This document shows, one piece after another, positions 9,822 through 18,564 of a DNA stretch of 64,000 nt. The notes under the pieces are model-generated. The model saw nothing but the letters and a program-made list of their open reading frames with translations, did not search any database and had not been told where the DNA came from. The stretch is taken from the NCBI GenBank assembly GCA_020636435.1, contig JACJXX010000002.1:62001-126000 (forward strand), read 5' to 3'. The stretch comes from Lewinellaceae bacterium. GTDB taxonomy: Bacteria > Bacteroidota > Bacteroidia > Chitinophagales > Saprospiraceae. Position numbers and translations under genes: made by a program. Position 1 is the first letter of the stretch; the number at the start of each line of letters is the position of its first letter.

Positions 9822-11330
9822 TTAATATCCCGGGTTCTGCTTCAGGTTCGGGTTTACCGCCACGGCCGCATTAGGGATCGGCATCAGCAGTGCCCTCGGA
9901 TTAGAAGCCGGCTTTTCCTGCCAGGCATCCAGGAACTTTCCGAAGCGGATCAGGTCCTGGCGGCGCCAGCCTTCCCAGTACATTTCGAAGCCCCTTTCGT
10001 CCAGCATGTTGTCGAGGGTAAGCGAACCCAAAGCCGGCGCGCCCCGCTTGTCGCGAAGGTCGTTGACGATGGTGAGGCCTTCCCCGGCCTTGCCGGTTCT
10101 GAGCAGCGCCTCTGCTTTCATCAGCAGCACATCGGCATAACGGAAGAAAACATAGTCGTTGTCGGAGTTGCCGTCCGGGTTAGCCAGGTCGGGAGGATAT
10201 TTGATGACCCGGATACCGGTGATCTCCAGGTTGTTTCCTGATTCAATCAGGCTGACCTCAGGAGTGAAGGCAAGCGGGTTCTCTTTCCTGTCCTGAAGAG
10301 GATTTCCGTCCTTGTCGAACTGCTGGCCAACGAGAAAGCCGGTGCGCAGGCCGGTGACATCCGTGAGCCCGGCGTATTCGCCGCCCAGGCGGGAGTCACT
10401 GGAGTCGAATTTATCGTAGAAATCGGACAACGTCGCAAAACCATTCCAACCCGATGGGTTTTGGTTGTAGTGCAGCGTCATCAGCCAGCGGGTATGCACA
10501 TCGCCGCTGTTGGAACCGCCCTGGTTGTCGGCAACCCAGATCAACTCCGAAGAGGTTTGGGTATTTTGCGGGGCGAAGTTGTCGAAGTAGTTGTCCTGCA
10601 AAGCATAGTTGCCGCTCGAGATGATGGCGTCAGCGTTGCTGATCACCTGGTTCATATCTTCGGCAGGGAAGCTCGGGTTGGCGCGGTCTGCGAAAGTGCC
10701 CTTGTTGAGGTAAGCTTTCATCAGCAGCACCCTGGCGGCATCTTTGTTGGCTACCGTGGCGGGGCCGTCCGGCAGGTCATTCAAGACCTCATTGAGTTCA
10801 GAGATGACCAAATCCAGCGCTTCGCTGCCAGTCAGTACCCTGGGTGCATCGAGCAGGTTTTCGCCCGGCTCGCGGTAAGGAACCTGGTTCCAGCCATCCG
10901 CAACACAGAATACCGCCCAGGCTCTCAGGAAGCGAGCTTGAGCCTCCTGGGCAGGAGTGGGGTTGAAGTTGAGGATATTGGTCGTGTTGAACACAATTTT
11001 CAACAGGTCGTTGAAAGTAGTGGTCTGGTCGACATGGTCCGGATCGACATTGTGGAGGTGCAGGGCCCGCCACTTGCCGTTGTCATCCCAGTCGCCACCG
11101 CGGGTGGGAGGGATGGCGGCGTCGCCGGTCAGTTCCTGAGTGGCCCAAAAGGTAGCCTGGCTCTGGAAAGGGCCGCGCAGGTCCCGGTAAGCCGACAGCA
11201 GCAGGGCATTGACGTCCTGGGCTGCTATAGCCTGTGCTCCGGTAAGGTCCTCCCGGAGTTCTTCCTCCAGGTTGGTACAGGCCAAAATACCGAAGGCCAA
11301 TAATAGAAATAAGGGTATTTTGAGTTTCAT
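9822..11330 (-). CDS. SusD/RagB family nutrient-binding outer-membrane lipoprotein
   Basis: A 502-residue SusD-like protein, close to the usual family length. It has a lipoprotein signal peptide (MKLKIPLFLLLAFGILAC, Cys18) and family hallmarks: the N-terminal LLLSAYRDLRGPFQSQ helix, the TPR-like segment FLRAWAVFCVADGWNQVPY, and the C-terminal DYVFFRYADVLLMKAEALLR and ERGFEMYWEGWRRQDLIRFG motifs seen in nearly all RagB/SusD proteins. SusD acts as a lid over its SusC partner and captures substrate at the cell surface. It starts 20 bp after the SusC stop, so the two form an operon. No glycosidase, sulfatase or peptidase is beside it, so the substrate class cannot be read from context. Confidence 0.96.
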   Translation of the reverse strand: MKLKIPLFLLLAFGILACTNLEEELREDLTGAQAIAAQDVNALLLSAYRDLRGPFQSQATFWATQELTGDAAIPPTRGGDWDDNGKWRALHLHNVDPDHVDQTTTFNDLLKIVFNTTNILNFNPTPAQEAQARFLRAWAVFCVADGWNQVPYREPGENLLDAPRVLTGSEALDLVISELNEVLNDLPDGPATVANKDAARVLLMKAYLNKGTFADRANPSFPAEDMNQVISNADAIISSGNYALQDNYFDNFAPQNTQTSSELIWVADNQGGSNSGDVHTRWLMTLHYNQNPSGWNGFATLSDFYDKFDSSDSRLGGEYAGLTDVTGLRTGFLVGQQFDKDGNPLQDRKENPLAFTPEVSLIESGNNLEITGIRVIKYPPDLANPDGNSDNDYVFFRYADVLLMKAEALLRTGKAGEGLTIVNDLRDKRGAPALGSLTLDNMLDERGFEMYWEGWRRQDLIRFGKFLDAWQEKPASNPRALLMPIPNAAVAVNPNLKQNPGY

Positions 11331-11350
11331 GCTAAAGAAATTTTTATCAA

Positions 11351-14320
11351 TTAAAACGAAAAGTTAACACCAAATAAGATCGTCCTTGCTGAAGGATAAG
11401 GGATGTATTCGATACCGAAAGAAGGAACACCATCTCTTTCATTGACCGTATTCACCTCGGGGTCGAAGCCGGAGAACCCGGTAAACACCAGGAGGTTTTG
11501 GCCGGTAATGTAAGCCCGGATATTCTTAACTGAATTTCCGATATTCCCAAAGTCATAAGAAACGGTGGCGTTTGCCAGTTTCAGGTAATCGCCATTTTCC
11601 AAATAGCGGGTGGAAGGAGTATTGGGGTTAGCAGTAGACTCCCGGTTGCCACCTCCCAACAAGCTGGGATCGATATTTCTGGTTCCCAAGTTACTAATTG
11701 GCAACACAGAAAACTTGGTATTGTTAAAAATTTGATGCCCAAACGCGCCATTAAAGTTCAAATTGACGCTTAGCTTACGATAATTCACGCTGGTGCTGAT
11801 GCCCAGGAGGACATCCGGGTTGGGGTCGCCGATGAAGTACAGGGTATTCCCATCATCCCTCAGGATGTTGAACCCATCTTCGCCGATGCCCAGCCATTCC
11901 CGAAGATAGAAGGCATTGAGGGGCTGGCCGTTAGCGAGGCGCTGAGAGGTAGCTCCGGAAGCGCCCTGGCCGAACAGTTCGCCGATCAGTACGGTCGGGC
12001 CGTTGTAATCCTTCAGGTCATTGGTCAGGAAGGAAGCGTTGGCGCCCAATTGCCAGCTCACGTTTTCATTTTCCAACAGGAAGGCGTTCAGGGCCACTTC
12101 GACACCGGAGTTGGTCACTGTACCGGGCAGGTTGATCCAGTAGCGGGTATCCGGAGCAGGCTGAATGGCCTGGAAGTTGAAGAGGAGGTCCTGATCCTGC
12201 TTGTTGAAGTACTCAATAGAACCGGACAACTTGTAGTCAAACAAGGCAAAGTCGATACCGGCGTTGATCGTAGTGGAAGTTTCCCATTGCAGGTCGGGGT
12301 TAGCGACGTTCTCCTGCTTGAGGCCTCCGTCGTCTTCCAGGGAGAAGCGTTCCTGAGCAGAGCCGGAGGGGAATTCCTGGTTGCCCGTCTGTCCCCAGCC
12401 GAGGCGCAGTTTCAACTGGTCGAACAGGCCGCCGGACATAAAGTCTTCATTGGAAATATTCCAGGCAACAGCTACAGAAGGGAATACCCCGTAGCGGTTG
12501 TTTGCGCCGAACTTGCTGGAACCGTCGGCCCGCACGGTGCCGGTCACCAGGTACTTGTTGTTGATATTGAAGTTGGCGCGGCCGAAGTAGGACTGCAGCT
12601 CCGCGAGCGGATCGGCGAAGGAGGTTACTTTCCGGCTATCGATGGAGGAGTTCTGGATGGCATAGGTGTAGTTGATCGCATCGGAGATGAAATCCTTGCC
12701 ATTGGCGCTGAAACCGCGGTTGTTGAACTCCTGGTATTCGTAACCGACTACGGCGTTCAGGGAAACGGCGGAAGTCAGGTCGGCGTTATAGCTCAGGGTG
12801 TGCGTATACTGCTGAGTGGTCAAAGCATTGTTGGCCACTTTGGCAAATCCCCGATCCAGGATCGTTTCCAGGTTGATGAAGCTTTTGACCTGGGTTCTTC
12901 TTACGCCCAATCCGTGGTTGATGCTGTAGAGGAAGCGGTATTCCAACCCATCGGCGATCTTGAAGGAAGGCGAGATGCTGCCCAGGATGGTGGTGATCTC
13001 AGAAACATCATCGTAAGCATCCAGCATAGCCAGCGGGTTGATGGTGCTTTCCCCGAAGTTGGATGTCTTGGGCGAACCATCCGGGTTCGTCAACGGATCG
13101 GTGGGGTTCCACACCAGCGCCTGGCTGATCAGGTTGCCCCGGAAGTCGGCGTTGGAGCCAGCCGCCTCGATGTTTTCCGTAGTGTGGGAGGCCAGGAGGT
13201 TGAAATCCACGCTCAGGCGGTCATTGAGGAACTTGTAGGAGCCGTTGATGCTGCCGGTGTACTTCTTGAGGCCGGTTTCCTTGATGATCCCTTCCTGGTC
13301 GAGGTAGCCGGCCGAGACCCGGTAGTTGCCCCGGTCGCTGCCTCCTCCGATGGAGAAGTTGTAGTTCTGGGTAATCCCGGTACGCAGAATCTCATCAAAG
13401 GCATTTACGTCGCCGCCGGCATCGCCGGTAGTAATGCCATACTGGTTGAGTGCGTTCCGGTACTCGCTGGCGGACAGGACGTCGTACTTTTTCAGGATGC
13501 TGCTTGCTCCGGCAGAGAAGCTAAAGTCAATCGAAGGATCGCCGGAACGGCCCCTTTTTGTGGTGATGATGATCACCCCGTTGGCGCCCCGGGAGCCATA
13601 AATGGCAGTAGCCGAAGCATCTTTCAATACCTCGATGGAAGCGATGTCGTTCGGGTTGATGAAGTTCAACGGGTTGGACGCCGGAGAGTCTCCCACGTTG
13701 TTGACGTCATTATCCTTGGATACAGATGGGCGGGGAGAGCGGCCATCGAGCGGTACGCCATCTACAACGTACAGTGGCGTACTGCCGGCGCGAACCGAAG
13801 AGTTGCCCCTGATCCGCACGGTGGCGGCAGCGCCGGGCTGGCCGCTGTTGCCAAGTACCTGAACCCCGGAGACCTTACCCTGGATGAGCTGGTCCGGAGC
13901 AGTAAACACCCCTTTGTTGAAATCCTCCTCCTTGACAGAAGTAACCGAGCCTGTCAGGTCGGACTTTTTGACCGTACCATAACCGACTACCACTACTTCA
14001 TCCAGTATTTGACCTGCAGACAAGGACATGTCGATGGTAGTCCGGCTACCAATCTCTACACGCTGGGCAGCATACCCGGTATAAGAAAATTCGAGGGTGG
14101 TTGCATCGGCGGGAACGTTTACAGAATAGTTGCCGTCAAAGTCCGTAATGGTACCTGTACTTGTGCCTACGACCAGGATATTCGCACCGATCAGGGGTTC
14201 CCCGTTCTCGGCATCGGTAACGGTGCCCGTGATGGTGCGCTGTGCGTAGGCGAAATTGCTCAAACCGAGCACTGCCAACAGCAACAGCAGTTTAGTCACA
14301 TAGTCGACTTTAAGTTTCAT
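11351..14320 (-). CDS. SusC/RagA family TonB-linked outer-membrane transporter
   Basis: A 989-residue TonB-dependent transporter. In order: Sec signal peptide ending FAYAQ; a carboxypeptidase-regulatory-like beta-sandwich (about residues 28-105, TGTVTDAENGEPLIGANILV); the SusC signature before the plug (LDEVVVVGYGTVKKSDLTGS); the plug with SIEVLKDASATAIYGSRGANGVI; then a beta-barrel ending in aromatic residues (ILFGVNFSF), the usual signal for barrel assembly. It imports a substrate delivered by the SusD lipoprotein encoded just downstream, using energy from TonB-ExbBD. First gene of the locus; the promoter should lie in 14321-14640, but I found no clean TAnnTTTG box there. Confidence 0.97.
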   Translation of the reverse strand: MKLKVDYVTKLLLLLAVLGLSNFAYAQRTITGTVTDAENGEPLIGANILVVGTSTGTITDFDGNYSVNVPADATTLEFSYTGYAAQRVEIGSRTTIDMSLSAGQILDEVVVVGYGTVKKSDLTGSVTSVKEEDFNKGVFTAPDQLIQGKVSGVQVLGNSGQPGAAATVRIRGNSSVRAGSTPLYVVDGVPLDGRSPRPSVSKDNDVNNVGDSPASNPLNFINPNDIASIEVLKDASATAIYGSRGANGVIIITTKRGRSGDPSIDFSFSAGASSILKKYDVLSASEYRNALNQYGITTGDAGGDVNAFDEILRTGITQNYNFSIGGGSDRGNYRVSAGYLDQEGIIKETGLKKYTGSINGSYKFLNDRLSVDFNLLASHTTENIEAAGSNADFRGNLISQALVWNPTDPLTNPDGSPKTSNFGESTINPLAMLDAYDDVSEITTILGSISPSFKIADGLEYRFLYSINHGLGVRRTQVKSFINLETILDRGFAKVANNALTTQQYTHTLSYNADLTSAVSLNAVVGYEYQEFNNRGFSANGKDFISDAINYTYAIQNSSIDSRKVTSFADPLAELQSYFGRANFNINNKYLVTGTVRADGSSKFGANNRYGVFPSVAVAWNISNEDFMSGGLFDQLKLRLGWGQTGNQEFPSGSAQERFSLEDDGGLKQENVANPDLQWETSTTINAGIDFALFDYKLSGSIEYFNKQDQDLLFNFQAIQPAPDTRYWINLPGTVTNSGVEVALNAFLLENENVSWQLGANASFLTNDLKDYNGPTVLIGELFGQGASGATSQRLANGQPLNAFYLREWLGIGEDGFNILRDDGNTLYFIGDPNPDVLLGISTSVNYRKLSVNLNFNGAFGHQIFNNTKFSVLPISNLGTRNIDPSLLGGGNRESTANPNTPSTRYLENGDYLKLANATVSYDFGNIGNSVKNIRAYITGQNLLVFTGFSGFDPEVNTVNERDGVPSFGIEYIPYPSARTILFGVNFSF

Positions 14321-14705
14321 ACATTACTTAGATTTAGTTAGTAAAATAAACAATCGTCTGGCTTAAAAGAAACCGGCAGGATGGTAAATCCGATGAGAAA
14401 CCGGTTTTAGCTCATAAAGTCGCATGGGATTACGAACATACTGTGCTAAATTGCGAACAATTGATTCTCAGGCTTTTCGGACAGGAAATATAGTTGTTTA
14501 GCCAAATGTGTCTATTTAACACTAACTAAGGTACAAAAGTCCAAAATAAGTCTGTAAAACCAAAATTTGGCGAACAGTTTTTTTTTATTTGGACATAAAC
14601 GAAATTATATTGGGGCTTGAAAAATTGCAGCCCGCAAATTGAACGCCTGCAATCGGCTTTTCGCTGCCCCTGGCCCGGCAAAATCACTTACTTTTAAACC
14701 CGACT
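14321..14705. other. Divergent intergenic region between SusC-like and aspartyl-protease genes
   Basis: About 385 bp, AT-rich compared with its surroundings, and expected to hold both divergent promoters. T-runs and TTTGG-type segments occur (for example near 14580-14615), but no box fits TAnnTTTG with a -33 TTG well enough to call. No repeats or convincing RNA gene seen. Confidence 0.5.
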
Positions 14706-15935
14706 ATGAAGCGGCTGATACACGCCATTATATTGTTTTTCACGCTCAACTTGCCGGCCCATGCCCAATTTTTGGACATGGAAATCCAGCGAGGGCTGAG
14801 GCGCATCGATATCCCTTTTGATTACGTCAATGGGTTCATTATCGTGAACGTCACCTTCGACGGCATCATTCCCCTGCGCTTTATTTTCGACACCGGCGCG
14901 GAGCACACCATTCTTTCCAAACGGGAAGTCACCGACCTGCTCAAAGCCGAATACCTGAGGCGCTTCCCCATTATCGGTGCCGACCTCAGCAAGGAGCTGT
15001 ACGCCTACCTGGTCCAGGGCATCGAAATAAAACTGGGCAATATCATCGCCAAAAACCGCTCTATCCTGGTACTGGAGGAAGACTACTTCCGCTTTGAAGA
15101 ATACGCCGGCATCGATGTGCAGGGCATCCTGGGTTCTGACTTTTTCCGGCGGTTTGTGCTCAAGATCAATTACGGCCGCCATCTCATTTCCCTGTACGAC
15201 CCTCAGTACTGGGAGCCGCCCGGCAAGAGCTTTGTAAAAGTGCCCATCGAGATCAACCGCAACAAACCTTATGTCAATGCCCGGGTGCAGTTTCACCAGG
15301 ACACGACCCTGGAACTGCGCCTCCTGCTGGATTCCGGCGCCAGCCTCGCCCTGCTGCTGAACACCGACTCTCATCCGGGCCTGGAGCTTCCCGAACAGGT
15401 GATCCCCAGCAACCTGGGGGCCGGCCTCGGCGGGTTCATACAGGGTTACATGGGCCGGATCGAAGAGCTCGGCATTCAATCCTTTACCTTCCGGGAGGTA
15501 CTCTCCCAGTTTCAGGATGCTACCTTCTTTCTGGACACCACCTACAGCGCGCAGCGCAACGGCATCATCGGCAACGACGTCCTGAGCCGCTTCACCATCA
15601 TCATCGATTACGCCCGGGAACAAGCCTATTTCGAGCCTAACCGGACTTACAACGACAAGTTCGAATACGACCGAAGCGGCCTGTTTCTGGCGGCAACCGG
15701 GCCGAGCCTGAACAGCTACATCGTATACGGCGTCATCCCGGGCAGCCCCGCCGCCTCTGCCGGCATCATTCCGGGAGACCAAATCATTCAAGTCAATTGC
15801 CTGCCCGCCAGTTTTTTCTCGCTGGCCGGCATCAACCGGAAATTTCAGAAAAAACCGGGCACCAGGGTGCGCCTGAAGGTCAAACGCGGGAATCAAAAAA
15901 TCAAGGCGGTTTTTTATTTGAGGGATCTTATTTGA
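14706..15935 (+). CDS. Secreted retropepsin-like aspartyl protease with C-terminal PDZ domain
   Basis: A 409-residue protein with a signal peptide (MKRLIHAIILFFTLNLPAHA). Two aspartyl-protease-like half-sites are visible: FIFDTGAEHTILS (about residues 59-71) and LLLDSGASLALLL (about 206-218), each with the D-[ST]-G core, so a two-lobed pepsin-like arrangement within one chain is likely. The C-terminal third is a PDZ domain (YGVIPGSPAASAGIIPGDQI), which in such proteins binds peptide termini. Similar aspartyl protease-PDZ proteins are common in Bacteroidota; substrates are mostly unknown. The TGA stop forms part of the 8-bp duplication that flanks the mobile element immediately downstream, so the insertion left the reading frame intact. 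Confidence 0.88.
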   Translation: MKRLIHAIILFFTLNLPAHAQFLDMEIQRGLRRIDIPFDYVNGFIIVNVTFDGIIPLRFIFDTGAEHTILSKREVTDLLKAEYLRRFPIIGADLSKELYAYLVQGIEIKLGNIIAKNRSILVLEEDYFRFEEYAGIDVQGILGSDFFRRFVLKINYGRHLISLYDPQYWEPPGKSFVKVPIEINRNKPYVNARVQFHQDTTLELRLLLDSGASLALLLNTDSHPGLELPEQVIPSNLGAGLGGFIQGYMGRIEELGIQSFTFREVLSQFQDATFFLDTTYSAQRNGIIGNDVLSRFTIIIDYAREQAYFEPNRTYNDKFEYDRSGLFLAATGPSLNSYIVYGVIPGSPAASAGIIPGDQIIQVNCLPASFFSLAGINRKFQKKPGTRVRLKVKRGNQKIKAVFYLRDLI

Positions 15936-16127
15936 CTGGACTTTGGACGACCTGACGCTGAAGGCGGAAATCGGACACGAGCGAAGCGACTGACGAAGTA
16001 AATCGCAAGGCGGACATGAGCGAAGCGACTGACGGAGTAAAACCGGCATCGAATGCCCATTTAGCACTGCGTTCCGACTTCCGACTTCGCACTTCCGACT
16101 TTAAACGATGGCACGTCCAAAGTCCAG
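15936..16127. mobile_element. MITE-like element, copy 1 (14-bp TIRs, 8-bp target duplication)
   Basis: A 192-bp non-coding element bounded by perfect 14-bp inverted repeats (CTGGACTTTGGACG at 15936-15949, complement at 16114-16127) and flanked by a perfect 8-bp direct repeat TTATTTGA (15928-15935 and 16128-16135), the expected trace of transposition. Inside, a segment of roughly 40 bp containing GAGCGAAGCGACTGACG is present twice in tandem, and the right half has TTCCGACTTCCGACTTCGCA-type sequence partly complementary to the left half. A second copy is at 54407-54592. No transposase is encoded, so it must be moved in trans if at all. Confidence 0.88.
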
Positions 16128-16138
16128 TTATTTGAGGA

Positions 16139-16304
16139 AGGGAGACGGGGAGACGGGGAGACGGGGAGACGGGGAGACGGGGAGACGGGGAGACAGGGAG
16201 ACAGGGAGACTGGGAGACAGGGAGACTGGGAGACGGGGAGACGGGGAGACTGGGAGACAGGGAGACGGGGAGACAGGGGGACTGGGGGACTGGGAGACGG
16301 GGAA
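16139..16304. repeat. G-rich octamer array (GGAGACGG units)
   Basis: Begins with at least six near-perfect 8-bp GGAGACGG units from 16141, then drifts to GGAGACAG, GGAGACTG and GGGGGACT variants. It starts a few bases after the right target duplication of the MITE-like element. Same family as the array at 1489-1931, with the G-rich strand again on plus. The remaining 16305-16519 shows no repeat or clear promoter. Confidence 0.95.
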
Positions 16305-16519
16305 GGGATGGATTTTTTGCAAAAAATCTTTTCTATGCAAACATTATTCACTATTATTCTCTCTACAGGCAAAACAGCTAGTTCAGTGCAACTCGACAAG
16401 ATTGTTTTGAAATATAATTTGGCGAAATACAAATTCGAACGTTCCCTCTTCCAAACTTAAGTTTCGTTTATACGTTCTACTAATTGGTTCTTAGAGAAAC
16501 TAAAAAGCCACAATACTTC

Positions 16520-17005
16520 ATGGAAATCAAAGTTTATACGCCGTTTGACCCGGCCACCCTGGTTGAGAAAAACAGAATTGCCGACTTCCTCTTCAACCAC
16601 CTCGACCAATACGGGGATAAACGGGAGGACATCATGCGGGCGCTGGAATACGCGTTAAAAGAGTCCGCCTCTCACGGCGGGTTTATTGTTATCGGGCTGA
16701 GGAAGGAAAAGATTGCCGGCGCTGTAGTAATCAACCAAACCGGCATGAAGGGCTACATACCCGAGAACATCCTGGTATATATAGCAGTAGATGGCGGCAG
16801 GAGGGGCGAAGGTATTGGCAAAAAGCTGATGAAACAGGCCATATCGCTGGCCCAGGGGGACATTGCCCTGCACGTAGAACCGGACAACCCTGCCCGCCAC
16901 CTCTACGAAAAGCTCGGCTTCACCAATAAGTACCTCGAAATGAGGCTGAAAAAAGGAGCCTCCCCGAAACAAACGGAAAAACAGGACAAGGCGGCGAAGG
17001 CGTAG
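16520..17005 (+). CDS. GNAT family N-acetyltransferase, first gene of the D-amino-acid-type cluster
   Basis: About 161 residues from the ATG at 16520 (MEIKVYTPFDPATL); a longer frame from 16484 adds 12 residues without conservation. The GNAT core is clear: ENILVYIAVDGGRRGEGIGK contains the acetyl-CoA loop RRGEGIGK, followed by IALHVEPDNPARHLYEKLGF, the beta5/alpha4 region. The lysine-rich C-terminal tail (KKGASPKQTEKQDKAAKA) is probably disordered. It lies 59 bp before a sodium symporter and on the same strand as an M20 hydrolase and two PLP racemases, so acylation of an amino acid or amine is a reasonable guess. Substrate not determinable. Confidence 0.85.
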   Translation: MEIKVYTPFDPATLVEKNRIADFLFNHLDQYGDKREDIMRALEYALKESASHGGFIVIGLRKEKIAGAVVINQTGMKGYIPENILVYIAVDGGRRGEGIGKKLMKQAISLAQGDIALHVEPDNPARHLYEKLGFTNKYLEMRLKKGASPKQTEKQDKAAKA

Positions 17006-17064
17006 GTGGTTGGTTGGAAACCGGCGAAATGAGCTGCCTTTTTTTACAAGGAAAAAGACACAAT

Positions 17065-18564
17065 ATGCACCCTATTGACATCGCAATATTCGTGCTCTAC
17101 TTTTTGAGCATGCTGGGAATCGGTTTCTTCTTTTTCGGAAAAAATAAAAACACGGAGGATTACTACGTCGGGGGGCGCAACATGGGAAGCACCCATATTG
17201 GCCTTTCCGTAGTGGCCACCGATGTTGGCGGGGGCTTCTCCATCGGCCTGGGCGGGCTGGGGTTTGTGATGGGCATCGCCGGCTCCTGGATGCTGTTTAC
17301 GGGCCTGATCGGCGCCTGGCTGAGCGCAGTTTTCCTCATTCCCAAAGTCAACCGCCTGTCCAAGAAGATCAACCTGCTCACTTTTCCGCAGTTGTTCGAA
17401 TATTTTTACAGCCCCAGGGTGGCTCTGCTGGCGGGCATTATTTCCGCCATCGGTTACATCGGGTTCACCAGTTCTCAAATCCTGGCTGGCGCCAAGCTGG
17501 CCTCCGCCACCTTCCCTACCCTGAGCATGACCCAGGCGCTGATCATCATGGGCGTCATCGCAGTAGTGTACACCGTGGCGGGCGGGTTGAAGGCTGTCAT
17601 CTACACGGATACCGTGCAATGGATCATCCTGATGGCCGGGCTGGTGTTCATCGGCCTGCCCATGGGCTATTACGCGGTGGGAGGCATAGCAGGCATCCGC
17701 GAAGTGGTGCGCCCGGAGATGTTGTCTCTGGCCAACATCAGCTGGCAGCAGCTCGTCAACTGGAGCGTGACCATTATTCCGATCTGGTTTGTAGGCATGA
17801 CCCTTTACCAACGCATATACGCCTGCCGGGACGAGCAAACCGCCCGCCGCGCCTGGTACATCGCCGGCCTGTTCGAATATCCGGTCATGGCCTTCATGGG
17901 CGTGCTGCTGGGCTTGTTCGCCCGGGTCGGGGCCGATCAGGGCATGTTCGAATACATGGGCTATGGAAGCCCCGCAGAGCTGGACGCCGAGATGGGGCTG
18001 CCCCTGTTGCTGCGCACGGTTCTGCCGGCCGGGCTGACCGGGCTGATGCTCTCCGCCTATTTTTCGGCCATCATGTCTACGGCGGACAGCTGCCTGATGG
18101 CCGCCTCCGGAAATATTGTTACAGACATCCTGGAGCGGTTTTTCCCTCTGAAAGGAAACGAGCGGAAGACCCTGCAAGTCTCTCAGGCGGCTACCCTTAT
18201 TATCGGCGCCGCCGCGCTGTTCATCGCCATGAACATGCAGAACGTCCTGGAGCTCATGCTCCTCTCCTACGCCTTTATGGTATCGGGGCTTTTCGTCCCG
18301 GTCATCGGCGCTATGTACTGGAAGCGGTCAACTCCAACAGCGGCCTTCTGGGCCATGTTGCTGGGGGGGGGCTGCACCATGGCCCTTATTGTCCTGGACA
18401 TCAGCCTGCCTTTAGGGTTGGACGCCAATATAGCCGGCATTAGCTTATCTGCTATTTCTTTTATTATATTGAGCTACCTAACGCCGCCCAGGATTAATCA
18501 GGCAACTTTGGCCATAAAGACAAATAAGAAGCATGAGCAAGCTCAAAGAGCAACTATCCATTAG
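17065..18564 (+). CDS. Sodium:solute symporter (SSS) family transporter
   Basis: About 499 residues from the ATG at 17065 (MHPIDIAIFVLYFLSMLGIG), chosen because it begins the first membrane helix and has AAGGAAA upstream; a frame from 17014 is 17 residues longer. The SSS signature is plain: DYYVGGRNMGSTHIGLSVVA near the N-terminus, GGLKAVIYTDTVQWIILMAG mid-protein, and SAIMSTADSCLMAASGNIV for the Na+-binding TM8 region. Roughly 13 helices are expected. Its 3' end overlaps the M20 hydrolase start by 32 bp, implying coupled expression. It probably imports an amino acid or acylated amino acid with sodium; the neighbours support this, the sequence alone does not. Confidence 0.93.
   Translation: MHPIDIAIFVLYFLSMLGIGFFFFGKNKNTEDYYVGGRNMGSTHIGLSVVATDVGGGFSIGLGGLGFVMGIAGSWMLFTGLIGAWLSAVFLIPKVNRLSKKINLLTFPQLFEYFYSPRVALLAGIISAIGYIGFTSSQILAGAKLASATFPTLSMTQALIIMGVIAVVYTVAGGLKAVIYTDTVQWIILMAGLVFIGLPMGYYAVGGIAGIREVVRPEMLSLANISWQQLVNWSVTIIPIWFVGMTLYQRIYACRDEQTARRAWYIAGLFEYPVMAFMGVLLGLFARVGADQGMFEYMGYGSPAELDAEMGLPLLLRTVLPAGLTGLMLSAYFSAIMSTADSCLMAASGNIVTDILERFFPLKGNERKTLQVSQAATLIIGAAALFIAMNMQNVLELMLLSYAFMVSGLFVPVIGAMYWKRSTPTAAFWAMLLGGGCTMALIVLDISLPLGLDANIAGISLSAISFIILSYLTPPRINQATLAIKTNKKHEQAQRATIH

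Noticed and set aside
16061..16432. Short Pro/Ser frames across the second G-rich array
   Set aside because: Same reason: repeat translation, no gene signals.
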